Assembly: GCA_007751475.1 (NCBI GenBank)
Contig: CP036434.1
Coordinates: 4,283,524 to 4,347,523 of the forward strand
Direction: 5' to 3'
DNA from: Saltatorellus ferox
GTDB lineage: Bacteria > Planctomycetota > UBA1135 > GCA-002686595
DNA: 64,000 bases
In this document: one piece after another, positions 26,108-38,020 of the stretch
Numbering within the stretch: the stretch's first letter is position 1
Layout: every line of letters starts with the position of its first letter
Program-made: the position numbers and the translations under genes
Notes under the pieces: generated by a model
Database searches by the model: none
What the model was told of the DNA's origin: nothing
The model's input: only the letters and a program-made list of their open reading frames with translations

Positions 26108-27159
26108 TGGAGCCGGAGTTCGAAAAGGAAGATCGGTTCGCACGCCAGACGCGTTTTGCGGCGCTCGGTCAGGGTGGGCAGGATGCGCTGGGACGGTCCA
26201 GCGTTCTCCTGGTCGGCTGCGGCGCGCTCGGCGGCGTGCTCGCCCAGTGGCTGGTCCGCGCCGGCATCGGGCGCATCGTGATCGTGGACCGCGACATCGT
26301 CGAAGAGACCAATCTTCCGCGTCAGGTGCTCTTCACGGCCGAGCATGCCAGGGCGGGTGCCCCGAAGGCACTTGCCGCCCGTGAGGTCCTCGCACAGGTA
26401 GAAGGACCGACCTCGATCGAAGCGCATGCCGCGCATCTCGACGCGGACCTCCTGCTGAGGCTCGGCGCCAGCGTGGACCTGATCCTCGACGGCACGGACA
26501 ACATGGCCACGCGCTATCTGATCAACGACTTCTCCGTGGCGAGGGACATTCCCTGGATCTACGGCGGCGTCGTTTCCTCGGGCGGTTTGATCCTTCCGGT
26601 GCTGGCGGGTCGTGGCCCGTGTCTGCGCTGCATCTTCCGCGATCCGCCGCCGCCCGGGATGCTGCCCACGTGCGACACCGCAGGGGTGATCGGGCCCGCC
26701 GTCGGCGTCATCGCTTCGATGCAGGCGGGGCTCGCGCTCCGGATCCTTAGCGGGAACAGCGCAGGGCTCGAGCCCGCGCTTCTGGAACTCGACGCATGGT
26801 CGGGAACCGTTCGGCGCCTGACGGTGCCGCGAGCCGACGATTGCCCCACCTGCGGACTTCGAACGTTCGAGTTCCTGGACTCCAGCGGCAGCCGCACCGA
26901 CGCCGTTTCCCTCTGTGGACGGAATACGGTTCAGGTGATGCCCCAGCGCGAACGGGAGCCGGGAAGCGATCCGTCGCTGGACGCGGTCGAAGTGCAGCTG
27001 AGAGACGCGGGCCTCGTGGTCCGTCGCCTCGGCCCGCTCCTGAGATTCGAAGCGGACGGCCACCGCTTCACCCATTTTCAGGATGGACGCACTCTCGTCG
27101 AGGGCACCGAGGACACCGGGCGCGCGCTGAGCCTCGTCGCCCGCTGGATCGGCGCGTGA
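26107..27159 (+). CDS. ThiF/MoeB-type E1-like adenylyltransferase
   Basis: Protein of 350 residues that would adenylate the C-terminal glycine of a ubiquitin-like sulfur carrier. The ATP-binding Rossmann motif is GCGALG, followed by VDRDIVEETNLPRQ. TDNMATRYLIND is typical of the family, and LPTCDTAGVIGP carries the conserved cysteine. A structural zinc site is complete, with CLRC and CPTC pairs. The C-terminal 90 residues (SLCGRNTVQV through FQDGRTLVEGTEDTGRAL) form the extra domain seen in thiazole-type ThiF proteins. No carrier (ThiS or MoaD) is encoded next to it. The ATG at 26107 overlaps the upstream stop and the 3' end overlaps the next start (GTGA). Confidence 0.9.
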   Translation: MEPEFEKEDRFARQTRFAALGQGGQDALGRSSVLLVGCGALGGVLAQWLVRAGIGRIVIVDRDIVEETNLPRQVLFTAEHARAGAPKALAAREVLAQVEGPTSIEAHAAHLDADLLLRLGASVDLILDGTDNMATRYLINDFSVARDIPWIYGGVVSSGGLILPVLAGRGPCLRCIFRDPPPPGMLPTCDTAGVIGPAVGVIASMQAGLALRILSGNSAGLEPALLELDAWSGTVRRLTVPRADDCPTCGLRTFEFLDSSGSRTDAVSLCGRNTVQVMPQREREPGSDPSLDAVEVQLRDAGLVVRRLGPLLRFEADGHRFTHFQDGRTLVEGTEDTGRALSLVARWIGA

Positions 27160-27806
27160 GCCTCGCGGCCGTCATCCTCGCGGGCGGCGCGTCCTCACGA
27201 CTGGGCGAGCCGAAGGCGCTGGCCACGATCGGCGGCGCGACCGTTCTCGCGCGGATGCTGGCCGCGATCGCCGAAGGGTTAACGCCCTCGAAGGTCCCTG
27301 CGCTGGTGGTGACGGGGGCCCATCACGGGCCGATCTCGGCCTTTCTTTCCACGTACGGCGAAGAGGTAGCGGTCGTCGAGAACCGGGACTGGGCATCGGG
27401 TCGTACGTCCAGCGTCCAGGCGGCGGCACGCGAACGCGAGGGGCTCGATCTGCTCCTCTGGCCTGCGGACGTGCCGCTCGTCTCCCCACGCGTCCTGCGC
27501 GCCATCGAGGAGCGCTGGCAAGCCCTGCAATGCCCGGCCACTGGCTGGCTGGCCCCTCTGGTCGAGGCGGCTGGCCGGCGTGGCGAGGGGACGCCGCCTT
27601 CGCGGTACGGACACCCGATCGTGATCGGCAGGGAACTGGTCGCCAGGGTGAGCGCGCTCTCCCCCACGGAGCCATTGCGTTCGCTGCGGCCTGCGGCGGA
27701 CCCGCTAGCTGGCGTTCGCGTCGACGAGCCGGCCGTGCTCGACGACCTCGATACGCCGGAGGACCTGGCGCGCCTGCGTGCGCGCTGGACCCGTTTTCAG
27801 GAGTGA
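27156..27806 (+). CDS. MobA-like NTP transferase
   Basis: Nucleotidyltransferase of 216 residues from the MobA/MocA family, which transfer CMP or GMP to molybdopterin cofactors. The signature LAGGASSRLGEPKAL is complete and WPADVPLVSP supplies the metal-binding Asp. The start is GTG overlapping the ThiF-like stop by 4 nt (GTGA), so it is coupled. A molybdenum-cofactor role would fit with an E1-like MoeB neighbour, but other sugar- or cofactor-nucleotidyltransferase roles are possible. A small TCCGGA-GGGC-TCCGGA hairpin lies 27 nt downstream. Confidence 0.8.
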   Translation: MSLAAVILAGGASSRLGEPKALATIGGATVLARMLAAIAEGLTPSKVPALVVTGAHHGPISAFLSTYGEEVAVVENRDWASGRTSSVQAAAREREGLDLLLWPADVPLVSPRVLRAIEERWQALQCPATGWLAPLVEAAGRRGEGTPPSRYGHPIVIGRELVARVSALSPTEPLRSLRPAADPLAGVRVDEPAVLDDLDTPEDLARLRARWTRFQE

Positions 27807-31421
<3,615 letters not shown>

Positions 31422-31469
31422 TTCGGACTGGGATGTGACCTGGCGCCAGGACCCGGCTAACGTGTCCCG

Positions 31470-32318
31470 GTGCAGATTCTCCCGTCCGAGCCACTTCGTC
31501 TCCGCTGGCGAGCCACATCTGTGGCGATCGCCCTCATCCTTCCCGTGCTAGCCGCGGCCTCGGTGATCCGCGGGCCAGGGCTCATCGCTGCCTGGTCCGA
31601 TGACGAGGCGGGGATCGAAAGCATGCTGGATGGACCCGCGGTGGGCTGGGCCGAGCGTTCGCGGCCCTGGCTCACGGAGATGGCAGCCGCGACGGGCGAC
31701 CGACAGCGAGAGTCTCTGTCGGAGCTCGGTGAGCACCTCGCCTCCGATACGCCCGAACGGTCGAGCAGGGCGGGCATCCTGATCGGAGTCCTCCTGGCCG
31801 ATCAGCGCATCGAATCCCCGACGCGGATCCTGGCGCAGGACCTACTGCTGGGCCAGCTCGAGCGTCGCGTCGATACGGGCGCGCGCTGGAGCGTCGGGGC
31901 GGACATCGTGTGCGCCCGAGCGCTCGATGCGAGCTCCGTGCCCGATGGGCTGTCCGACGGAGGCCCCACGATCCGGGAGCGCCTCTCCGCGGTCGCGGCC
32001 GGAGAGTTCTCCCATCCGAACCTGGCGACCCGCGTGGAATGCGCCGCGACGGCTCTCGCCCTGGCGAAGGACACGGAGCGTGGGGATCCACTCTCGAAGA
32101 GCCTGACCCACTTCCTCCTGGCGGTCCTGCGCGCGGAAACGCCCGACCAGGCGAAGAGCCCGAGAACGTGGCCGCGCATCACCACGCTCGCCTGGGTCAA
32201 GACCCGCAGCGCGGAGACGCTGGCGAGGTGGACGGGCACGAAGAACCTCTTCCGCCCGGACGGCCCGTGGGCGCACCAGATGGAAGAGGCGGATCGGTTC
32301 GAAGCGCTGCTGGATTAG
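31470..32318 (+). CDS. Membrane-anchored hypothetical protein
   Basis: Hypothetical protein of 282 residues with a GTG start and one hydrophobic N-terminal segment (about 15-32, TSVAIALILPVLAAASVI), followed by a mostly helical soluble domain. No family or motif is recognised. It begins 48 nt after the DUF4388 gene and could be co-transcribed, which would make it a candidate partner. The 3' end meets the convergent asnS across a tandem-repeat spacer. Confidence 0.6.
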   Translation: MQILPSEPLRLRWRATSVAIALILPVLAAASVIRGPGLIAAWSDDEAGIESMLDGPAVGWAERSRPWLTEMAAATGDRQRESLSELGEHLASDTPERSSRAGILIGVLLADQRIESPTRILAQDLLLGQLERRVDTGARWSVGADIVCARALDASSVPDGLSDGGPTIRERLSAVAAGEFSHPNLATRVECAATALALAKDTERGDPLSKSLTHFLLAVLRAETPDQAKSPRTWPRITTLAWVKTRSAETLARWTGTKNLFRPDGPWAHQMEEADRFEALLD

Positions 32319-32320
32319 CC

Positions 32321-32334
32321 ACCCCCAGGGGGGT
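32321..32334. terminator. Short GC hairpin between convergent genes
   Basis: ACCCC, loop CAGG, GGGGT lies 2 nt after the stop of the plus-strand gene and in front of the asnS 3' end. No T-run is present on either strand, so a termination role is tentative. Confidence 0.3.
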
Positions 32335-32356
32335 CGTCAGGCCCCCATCCCAAGGG

Positions 32357-32418
32357 CCAGAGCCTCAGGGACCCAGAGCCTCAGGGGCCCAGAGCCTCAG
32401 GGCCCAGAGCCTCAGGGG
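32357..32418. repeat. Four-copy 15/16-nt tandem repeat between convergent genes
   Basis: CCAGAGCCTCAGGG starts at 32357, 32373, 32389 and 32404, with periods of 16, 16 and 15 nt. Each unit is an imperfect palindrome (CCC-A-GAG-C-CTC-A-GGG). The last copy runs into the stop codon of asnS (complement of 32412-32414), so the repeat begins exactly at the gene end. Confidence 0.92.
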
Positions 32419-33737
32419 CGAATCCGCGTCATCATGCGCGGATACGGCGAGGCCTCGCGGATGTGCTCGATCCCGCAGATCCAGCGCACCAGGCGCTCGA
32501 GCCCAAGGCCGAAGCCGCCGTGGGGCACGGAGCCGAAGCGCCGCAGATCGAGGTACCACTCGAACTCCTGCATGGGCAGCTGGTGATGCGCGATCGCCGC
32601 GAGCAGCGTGTCGAGGTCCTCCTCGCGCTGGCTCCCGCCGATGAGCTCCCCTGCCCCTTCCGGGCCGATGATGTCCATCGCGAGGACGCGCGTCGGGTTC
32701 TCCGGCGCCTCCTTCATGTAGAACGCCTTGACGGCTTTGGGGTAGTGCGTGATGACGAGGGGCTGATCGTGCATCGCCGCGAGGATCTCCTCGTCCGGCG
32801 CGCCGAAGTCATCGCCTTCGACGAACTCCGAATCCGGGTGCTCCAGAAGGATCTTCGACGCATCGTCGTAGGTGATGCGCGGGAAGCCGCCCTTGCACGC
32901 CTCCAGCTTGGAGATGTCACGCTCGAGTACGTCGAGTTCCGTGCGCCGCGTCTCCAGCACGTCCGAAACCACGCGAACGATCATGTCCTCGGCCAGCGAG
33001 ATCACGTCCTCCAGGGTCGCGAACGCCATTTCGGGCTCGAGCATCCAGAACTCGGTCAGGTGGCGGCGCGTCTTGCTCTTCTCCGCGCGGAACGTCGGCC
33101 CGAAGGTGTAGACGTTGCCAAAGGCCATGGCAGACGCCTCCGCATAGAGCTGGCCCGACTGCGTGAGATAGGCCTTCTCGTCGCCGAAGTAGTCGACCTC
33201 GAACAGCGTGCTCGTCCCCTCGCAGGCCGACGGCGTGAAGATCGGCGAGTCGATACAGAGGAACCCGCGCTCGTCGAAGAAGCGGCGCAGCGAGAACATG
33301 ATCGCGCTGCGCGTCCGCATGATCGCCCACTGACGGCGCGAACGCAGCCAGAGGTGACGGCGAGAGAGCAGGAAGTCCGCGCCGTGCTCCTTCGGCGTGA
33401 TCGGGAAGTCCGACGTCGACTGCAAGACCTCGCCGCCGGTGACGGAGATCTCATAGCCGCCGGGCGCGCGGTCGTCCGCGCGGACCTCGCCGAAGAGGCG
33501 AAGGCTGGATTCCTGGCTGGCGGCTCCGATCGTGTCGAACAGCTCGTCCGAGACGTCGTTCTTCTTGAGGACGCACTGCACGTAGCCGGTGCCGTCTCGC
33601 AGCGTCACGAAGTGGAGCTTGCCCTTCGACGTCCGATTGTGGACCCACCCGCGAAGCTCGACGTTCTGACCGGCGAATCGGTCAAGGTGCTCGATCGTCG
33701 CCAGTGGAATAGCCCGTGGAGTGGAAGATGAAGACAT
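32412..33737 (-). CDS. asnS: Asparaginyl-tRNA synthetase
   Basis: Class IIb aminoacyl-tRNA synthetase of 441 residues that charges tRNA-Asn in the cytoplasm. The N-terminal OB fold (VELRGWVHNRTSKGKLHFVTLRDG) binds the anticodon. Motif 2 reads FRAEKSKTRRHLTEFWMLE and motif 3 GFGLGLERLVRW. Features such as LTQSGQLYAE and DIIGPEGAGELIGGSQRE are typical of AsnRS rather than AspRS, and I see no AspRS-type insertion domain. The length is normal. The tail overlaps a tandem repeat but the coding frame is intact. Confidence 0.97.
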   Translation of the reverse strand: MSSSSTPRAIPLATIEHLDRFAGQNVELRGWVHNRTSKGKLHFVTLRDGTGYVQCVLKKNDVSDELFDTIGAASQESSLRLFGEVRADDRAPGGYEISVTGGEVLQSTSDFPITPKEHGADFLLSRRHLWLRSRRQWAIMRTRSAIMFSLRRFFDERGFLCIDSPIFTPSACEGTSTLFEVDYFGDEKAYLTQSGQLYAEASAMAFGNVYTFGPTFRAEKSKTRRHLTEFWMLEPEMAFATLEDVISLAEDMIVRVVSDVLETRRTELDVLERDISKLEACKGGFPRITYDDASKILLEHPDSEFVEGDDFGAPDEEILAAMHDQPLVITHYPKAVKAFYMKEAPENPTRVLAMDIIGPEGAGELIGGSQREEDLDTLLAAIAHHQLPMQEFEWYLDLRRFGSVPHGGFGLGLERLVRWICGIEHIREASPYPRMMTRIRP

Positions 33738-33798
33738 CGAAATCGGAGGAAGTAAGGCGCGGTCGTGCGCCGTCAGGTAAGGCCTTCAGAGAAAGCCG

Positions 33799-34611
33799 TC
33801 AGGGAAAGATGGAATGGCTCGGCCGCAGTTCGACGGCGGCCGGAGTGCCGTTCTGAAGGGAGACTCTACCCTTGTGGATCACACCGTCGCGCCTGGCTTC
33901 GACGATCACTTGCCCGCTATGGACGAAAGCTGCGTCGATTTCCTCGGGAGGCGTGACGATCTGGATGTCGTGGTAGCCCTTTTCCTCCAGAAACGAGGTG
34001 ATCCGGCAGGAGATCGTCTGGCTGAGGGTCTCGTCCGAACCGCCCCGCGAGGGATCGGCGCCATCCGAGGCGTGCGGCCGATCCTCCCTGGAAGCGGACG
34101 GTGCCGGGTTGGCTCCCGCCGCGGCGCCCGAGGGAGTGAACTGCGTCGAGGCCATCGCCGCCAGCGTGTTGGCGAGCTGACTGGTTCCCGCCTTCTGCGC
34201 CCGTTCGAGCCGCTCGAGCGAATCGACCACTCGGTCGACGGTAGGGCTCAGCCAGTCAGGCTTCCCTGCGCTGGTCCCGCCCCCACCTCCCGAGCCAATC
34301 GCCCCCCGTGCGAGGCGGTCAGCCACCTCCTTGAGAGCGCGCTGCTGGCGCTCCTCGCGGGCGGCCGCGTCCGCTGTTTGCTTCGCCGCCTGCTTGCGGA
34401 GCAGCTCCTCGATCGCACCGAGCTTCGATACGCCCAGGAAGACCCCCGCGGCGATCGCGGAGAGCAGGATCATGGCCAGGGACGCCATCAGGATGTCGAA
34501 AGCCGTATCCGGCGGCGCCTTCAGCTGTTCGAACGGCAGGGGGGCGTCCGTGAACGGTGAACCGTTGGAGGGTCCCTGGAGCCAGACGGCGCTGAGTGCG
34601 AGGAGGTACAT
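33799..34611 (-). CDS. Hypothetical protein with N-terminal membrane helix
   Basis: Protein of 270 residues not matched to a known family. An ATG at 34611 gives MYLLALSAVWLQG; an ATG at 34629 would add six residues. After a possible first hydrophobic stretch, a membrane helix (about 43-64, ILMASLAMILLSAIAAGVFLGV) is followed by a charged coiled coil, a Gly/Ser-rich linker and a C-terminal soluble domain of about 70 residues (ISCRITSFLEEKGYHDIQIV onward). It is divergent from nhaC across 86 nt, so both probably start from that short gap. Confidence 0.6.
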   Translation of the reverse strand: MYLLALSAVWLQGPSNGSPFTDAPLPFEQLKAPPDTAFDILMASLAMILLSAIAAGVFLGVSKLGAIEELLRKQAAKQTADAAAREERQQRALKEVADRLARGAIGSGGGGGTSAGKPDWLSPTVDRVVDSLERLERAQKAGTSQLANTLAAMASTQFTPSGAAAGANPAPSASREDRPHASDGADPSRGGSDETLSQTISCRITSFLEEKGYHDIQIVTPPEEIDAAFVHSGQVIVEARRDGVIHKGRVSLQNGTPAAVELRPSHSIFP

Positions 34612-34697
34612 GGCGTGGGAAGATAGCAAAGGAGCCGCCGCTGGACGCTCCGTTCTTTGGCCTGGGCGGGTGGGATGGCGCCTCCCCGATCCCTACC

Positions 34698-36872
34698 ATG
34701 GCGGCCATGATCCGCATCGCCTCCCTTGTGGCCTTCCTCGCCGTCGTTGCCGCGCTGGTCTTCGTCCCCGGGGTCAGCCCCTCGCGGCTCGCCACCAAGC
34801 AGGCGGGCGAGCTCCTGACCGCCACCCTCACCGTCCCGGGTCCGGATGGGAAGGACGTCGAGCGCCCACTTTGGAAGGACATCCTGGAGTCCAGAGCCGT
34901 GGTGACGGAGCTGGACGAGAATGGCCTCGAGGCAAGGGTTCTGCGCGTGGGCGGCGCGGGCTTCCTCACCGACATCCGCCGCGAAGGCGAGGGCTACGAT
35001 TTCCTCTGGCCGAGCGAGGTCGCCAAGTCCGTCGTGCGCGAGCTACGCTCGATCGTCGAGGAGGAAAAGCTAGACATCTCGATCGAGGCCTACAAGAAGC
35101 CCGACCCCGACGGTTTCACGGTCCTCGCGGACGTGAAAGAAGACACCTATCGGCTGACCGCCACGATCGGCAGGTCCCCGGGCGAGGAGTTCCTCGGCTC
35201 GCGCGAGGTTCCTCGGAAGCGCGTCTCCAAGCTGTCGCTGCTGCCGCCGCTCGTCGCGATCTTCTTCGCGATTCTTCTGCGCCGACCGATCATCGCGCTC
35301 TTCTCTGGCGTCTGGGTAGGCGCCTTCCTCGTGCGCTGGCTCGCGGGCGAGTCCGCGGCCACGGCGCCGCTCGGGGGATTCAAGGACGTCTTCACGAAGT
35401 ACCTCGGGGAGCAACTGAAGAGCCAGGCGCGCACGGAGATCATCCTCTTCGTCGTGTTCATGCTGGCGATGGTCGGCATCCTCACGCGTGCAGGTGGCAT
35501 CCGCGGGATCATGAACTCGATCGCGGGCCTGGCGCGCGACGCTCGGAAGACCCAGATCGCCACGTGGCTGATGGGCCTGACCATCTTCTTCGACGACTAC
35601 GCGAACACGATCCTCGTCGGATCCACCATGCGGCCGCTCGCGGACAAATACCGCGTCGCCCGCGAGAAGCTCGCGTACATCGTCGACAGCACCGCCGCGC
35701 CCGTCGCGGGCGTATCGATTCTCTCCACGTGGATCGCGTTCGAGGTCTCGACGTTCAGCGCCCAGCTCCCGGACGCTGGCCTCGGCGCCAACCAGGGCTA
35801 CGCGATTTTCCTGCAGACCCTGCCCTTCCGCTTCTACTGCTGGTTCACGCTGATCTTCGTCGGCATGATCGTGCTCTCGGGCCGTGACTTCGGGCCGATG
35901 CTGACGGCGGAACGCCGCGCGCGCAGCGGCAAGCTACTGCGCGACGGCGCCACACCGCTGGTGGGCAAAGCCGCCACGGAACTGGAGGCTCGGGAGGGCG
36001 TGGAGCCGCGCGCGACGACGGCGCTGCTTCCGCTCGCCGTGTTCGTGTTCACGACGCTCGGCACGATCATCTATACCGGCTGCAAGGGGCTCGGCGTCTT
36101 CGCCGAGAAAGGCAGCGAGGCGGCCGCCAAGCTGGAGCTGCTCTCTCCTTTGCAGTTCGCGACCGGCATCCTCTACGAGGGAAGCGGAGAGACGCCGCTG
36201 ATGTACGGCGCCATCGCTGGCTTCGTCGTGGCAGCCATCCTCGCCCTCCTGCGGGGCCTCGGCGCGGGAGAGATCCTGATGGCCGCACTCAACAGCCTGA
36301 AGGCCATGGGGGTTGCGATCGTGATCCTGTACCTGGCCTGGATGGTCGGCGCAGCTTGCAGTGATCTCAGCACTGCCGCGTACCTGTCGGCCACGCTGAC
36401 GGAGGCGATCCCGTACATGCTGCTACCGGTCATCCTCTTCTTGCTGGCCGGCCTCATCGCGTTCTCGACGGGCTCGTCGTGGAGCACGATGACCATCCTC
36501 CTGCCGCTCGTCATCGGACTCGCCTACGACATCGGCTTCGCGGGCACGCCCGAGGGATTCGACCCGCGCACGTTCGGCCTCGGCCTCATGGTCATCAGCA
36601 TCGGCGCGGTGCTCGAGGGCGCGATCTTCGGTGACCACTGCTCCCCCATCTCCGACACGACGGTCATGTCCTCGATCGCCTGCGCGTCGGACCACGTGGA
36701 CCACGTGCGAACCCAGGCCCCCTACGCGCTCCTCACCATGTTCGTCGCGCTGTTCGTGGGCTACCTCCCGGTGACCTTCTTCCAGTTGCCCTGGTGGATC
36801 GCCCTCCTCGCCGGTTCCGCGGTCCTGTGGGGCTTCCTGATGCTGAAAGGGAAGCGCGCCGATGTCGCCTGA
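34698..36872 (+). CDS. NhaC-family Na+/H+ antiporter with long N-terminal insert
   Basis: Inner-membrane cation/proton antiporter of 724 residues. The NhaC/YjkB-type core begins near residue 180 (LSLLPPLVAIFFAILLRRPIIALFSGVWVGAFLV). It includes FFDDYANTILVGSTMRPL, VDSTAAPVAGVSILSTW and SIGAVLEGAIFGDHCSPISDTTVMSS, typical of the family. Before it, one membrane helix (about 5-24) and about 150 hydrophilic residues would lie outside the inner membrane, an unusual extension for NhaC. ATGs at 34698 and 34707 are both possible starts. It overlaps the next gene by 11 nt, so the two are coupled. It probably serves pH or sodium homeostasis, though some relatives carry amino acids. Confidence 0.88.
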   Translation: MAAMIRIASLVAFLAVVAALVFVPGVSPSRLATKQAGELLTATLTVPGPDGKDVERPLWKDILESRAVVTELDENGLEARVLRVGGAGFLTDIRREGEGYDFLWPSEVAKSVVRELRSIVEEEKLDISIEAYKKPDPDGFTVLADVKEDTYRLTATIGRSPGEEFLGSREVPRKRVSKLSLLPPLVAIFFAILLRRPIIALFSGVWVGAFLVRWLAGESAATAPLGGFKDVFTKYLGEQLKSQARTEIILFVVFMLAMVGILTRAGGIRGIMNSIAGLARDARKTQIATWLMGLTIFFDDYANTILVGSTMRPLADKYRVAREKLAYIVDSTAAPVAGVSILSTWIAFEVSTFSAQLPDAGLGANQGYAIFLQTLPFRFYCWFTLIFVGMIVLSGRDFGPMLTAERRARSGKLLRDGATPLVGKAATELEAREGVEPRATTALLPLAVFVFTTLGTIIYTGCKGLGVFAEKGSEAAAKLELLSPLQFATGILYEGSGETPLMYGAIAGFVVAAILALLRGLGAGEILMAALNSLKAMGVAIVILYLAWMVGAACSDLSTAAYLSATLTEAIPYMLLPVILFLLAGLIAFSTGSSWSTMTILLPLVIGLAYDIGFAGTPEGFDPRTFGLGLMVISIGAVLEGAIFGDHCSPISDTTVMSSIACASDHVDHVRTQAPYALLTMFVALFVGYLPVTFFQLPWWIALLAGSAVLWGFLMLKGKRADVA

Positions 36873-37941
36873 CGAAGAGCCGGAAGCACGCACGGATTCG
36901 GAAGCTCCGGAGAAAGGGCTCGGCAGGCGCATCGCGCTCGCCGTGGTGCTCGGTCTCGGGGTCTACATCGCCATGGCCCTGTGGGCCGACATCGGCGGCA
37001 TCGGAGACGCTCTCGCGGAGGTGCCGCTGTGGGCCCCCCTCGCGGCCTGCGCACTGTCGCTCCTCAACTACGCGATTCGTTTTCCCCGCTGGCAGCGCTA
37101 CCTCCGGATCACGGGGTCCAGCGTGTCCGGCTGGGCCTCGGCCAGGATCTACCTCGCGGGACTCAGCCTGACGGTCTCGCCCGGCAAGGTAGGCGAGGCG
37201 ATGAAGTCCTGGCTCCTGCGCGACCAGGACGGGACGCCGATCGCGCGCAGTGCGCCCATCGTGCTCGCCGAGCGCGTCACGGACCTCCTCGGCTTCCTCG
37301 TCCTCATCGCCATCTCGGCGTCGGGTAGCGAGCACCTCTGGATCACCCTCGCCACGGTGGGCCTGAGCGCCGCGGTGCTCGCGGTGGTCGCCTCTCGCAA
37401 GGTCGGCGATCTCATCGTCGCAACGGCGCGGCGCTTTCCATCGGCGATCGCGCGGCGCGCGGGCAGGATCGAGGAGACGCTGGATTCCGCGCGGGGACTG
37501 CTGGCTCCGCGGGAGCTTCCGCTCGCCACGCTGCTCGCCGCGTGCGGTTGGTTCCTGGAGTGCGTGGGCTGCTGGATCATCGCGAACTCGGTGCTTCCTG
37601 CCGCCGCCGTGGCGGTGGGCGCGCCTCCGATTCCGGAGCTGAGCCTCGCGGCCGTCACCTACGCCTTCGCCCTCGCCGCGGTCGCTGGCGCGATCGTCGT
37701 CATCGCCCCCGGCGGCCTCGGCGTGACGGAGGGGCTCCTCACCGGGCTGCTGGAGGGCGGCTACCGGACCGCAGGCTTCGCCACCCAGATCGCGCGCTCG
37801 AAGGCGCTGGCCGTGACGCTGGTCACCCGCCTCTGTACCCTCTGGTTCGCCATGGGCGTGGGGCTCCTGGCCCTGCAGCTCCACCGCCGCCTGGCGCGCC
37901 GTTCCGCGCCAGGAACGCCATCCAGCCCCCCCTCTGGCTGA
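36862..37941 (+). CDS. LPG-synthase transmembrane-region family protein (UPF0104-like)
   Basis: Integral membrane protein of 359 residues with about eight hydrophobic segments, matching the flippase-like transmembrane part of lysylphosphatidylglycerol synthase (LPG_synthase_TM): LSLLNYAIRFPRWQRYLRI, LAGLSLTVSPGKVGEAMKSWLLR and VIAPGGLGVTEGLLTGLL are characteristic. The aminoacyl-transferase domain of MprF is absent. Family knowledge: such stand-alone proteins are often implicated in lipid flipping or glycolipid export. It starts inside the nhaC 3' end, an 11-nt overlap. The cargo is unknown. Confidence 0.87.
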   Translation: MSPDEEPEARTDSEAPEKGLGRRIALAVVLGLGVYIAMALWADIGGIGDALAEVPLWAPLAACALSLLNYAIRFPRWQRYLRITGSSVSGWASARIYLAGLSLTVSPGKVGEAMKSWLLRDQDGTPIARSAPIVLAERVTDLLGFLVLIAISASGSEHLWITLATVGLSAAVLAVVASRKVGDLIVATARRFPSAIARRAGRIEETLDSARGLLAPRELPLATLLAACGWFLECVGCWIIANSVLPAAAVAVGAPPIPELSLAAVTYAFALAAVAGAIVVIAPGGLGVTEGLLTGLLEGGYRTAGFATQIARSKALAVTLVTRLCTLWFAMGVGLLALQLHRRLARRSAPGTPSSPPSG

Positions 37942-38020
37942 TTCCCAGGGCGCCCCGGGGCATCTGACGTGCCTGCGAGCCGGGGCACCTGACGGATTCT
38001 TCAGCGGAAGGCGTCCATAG

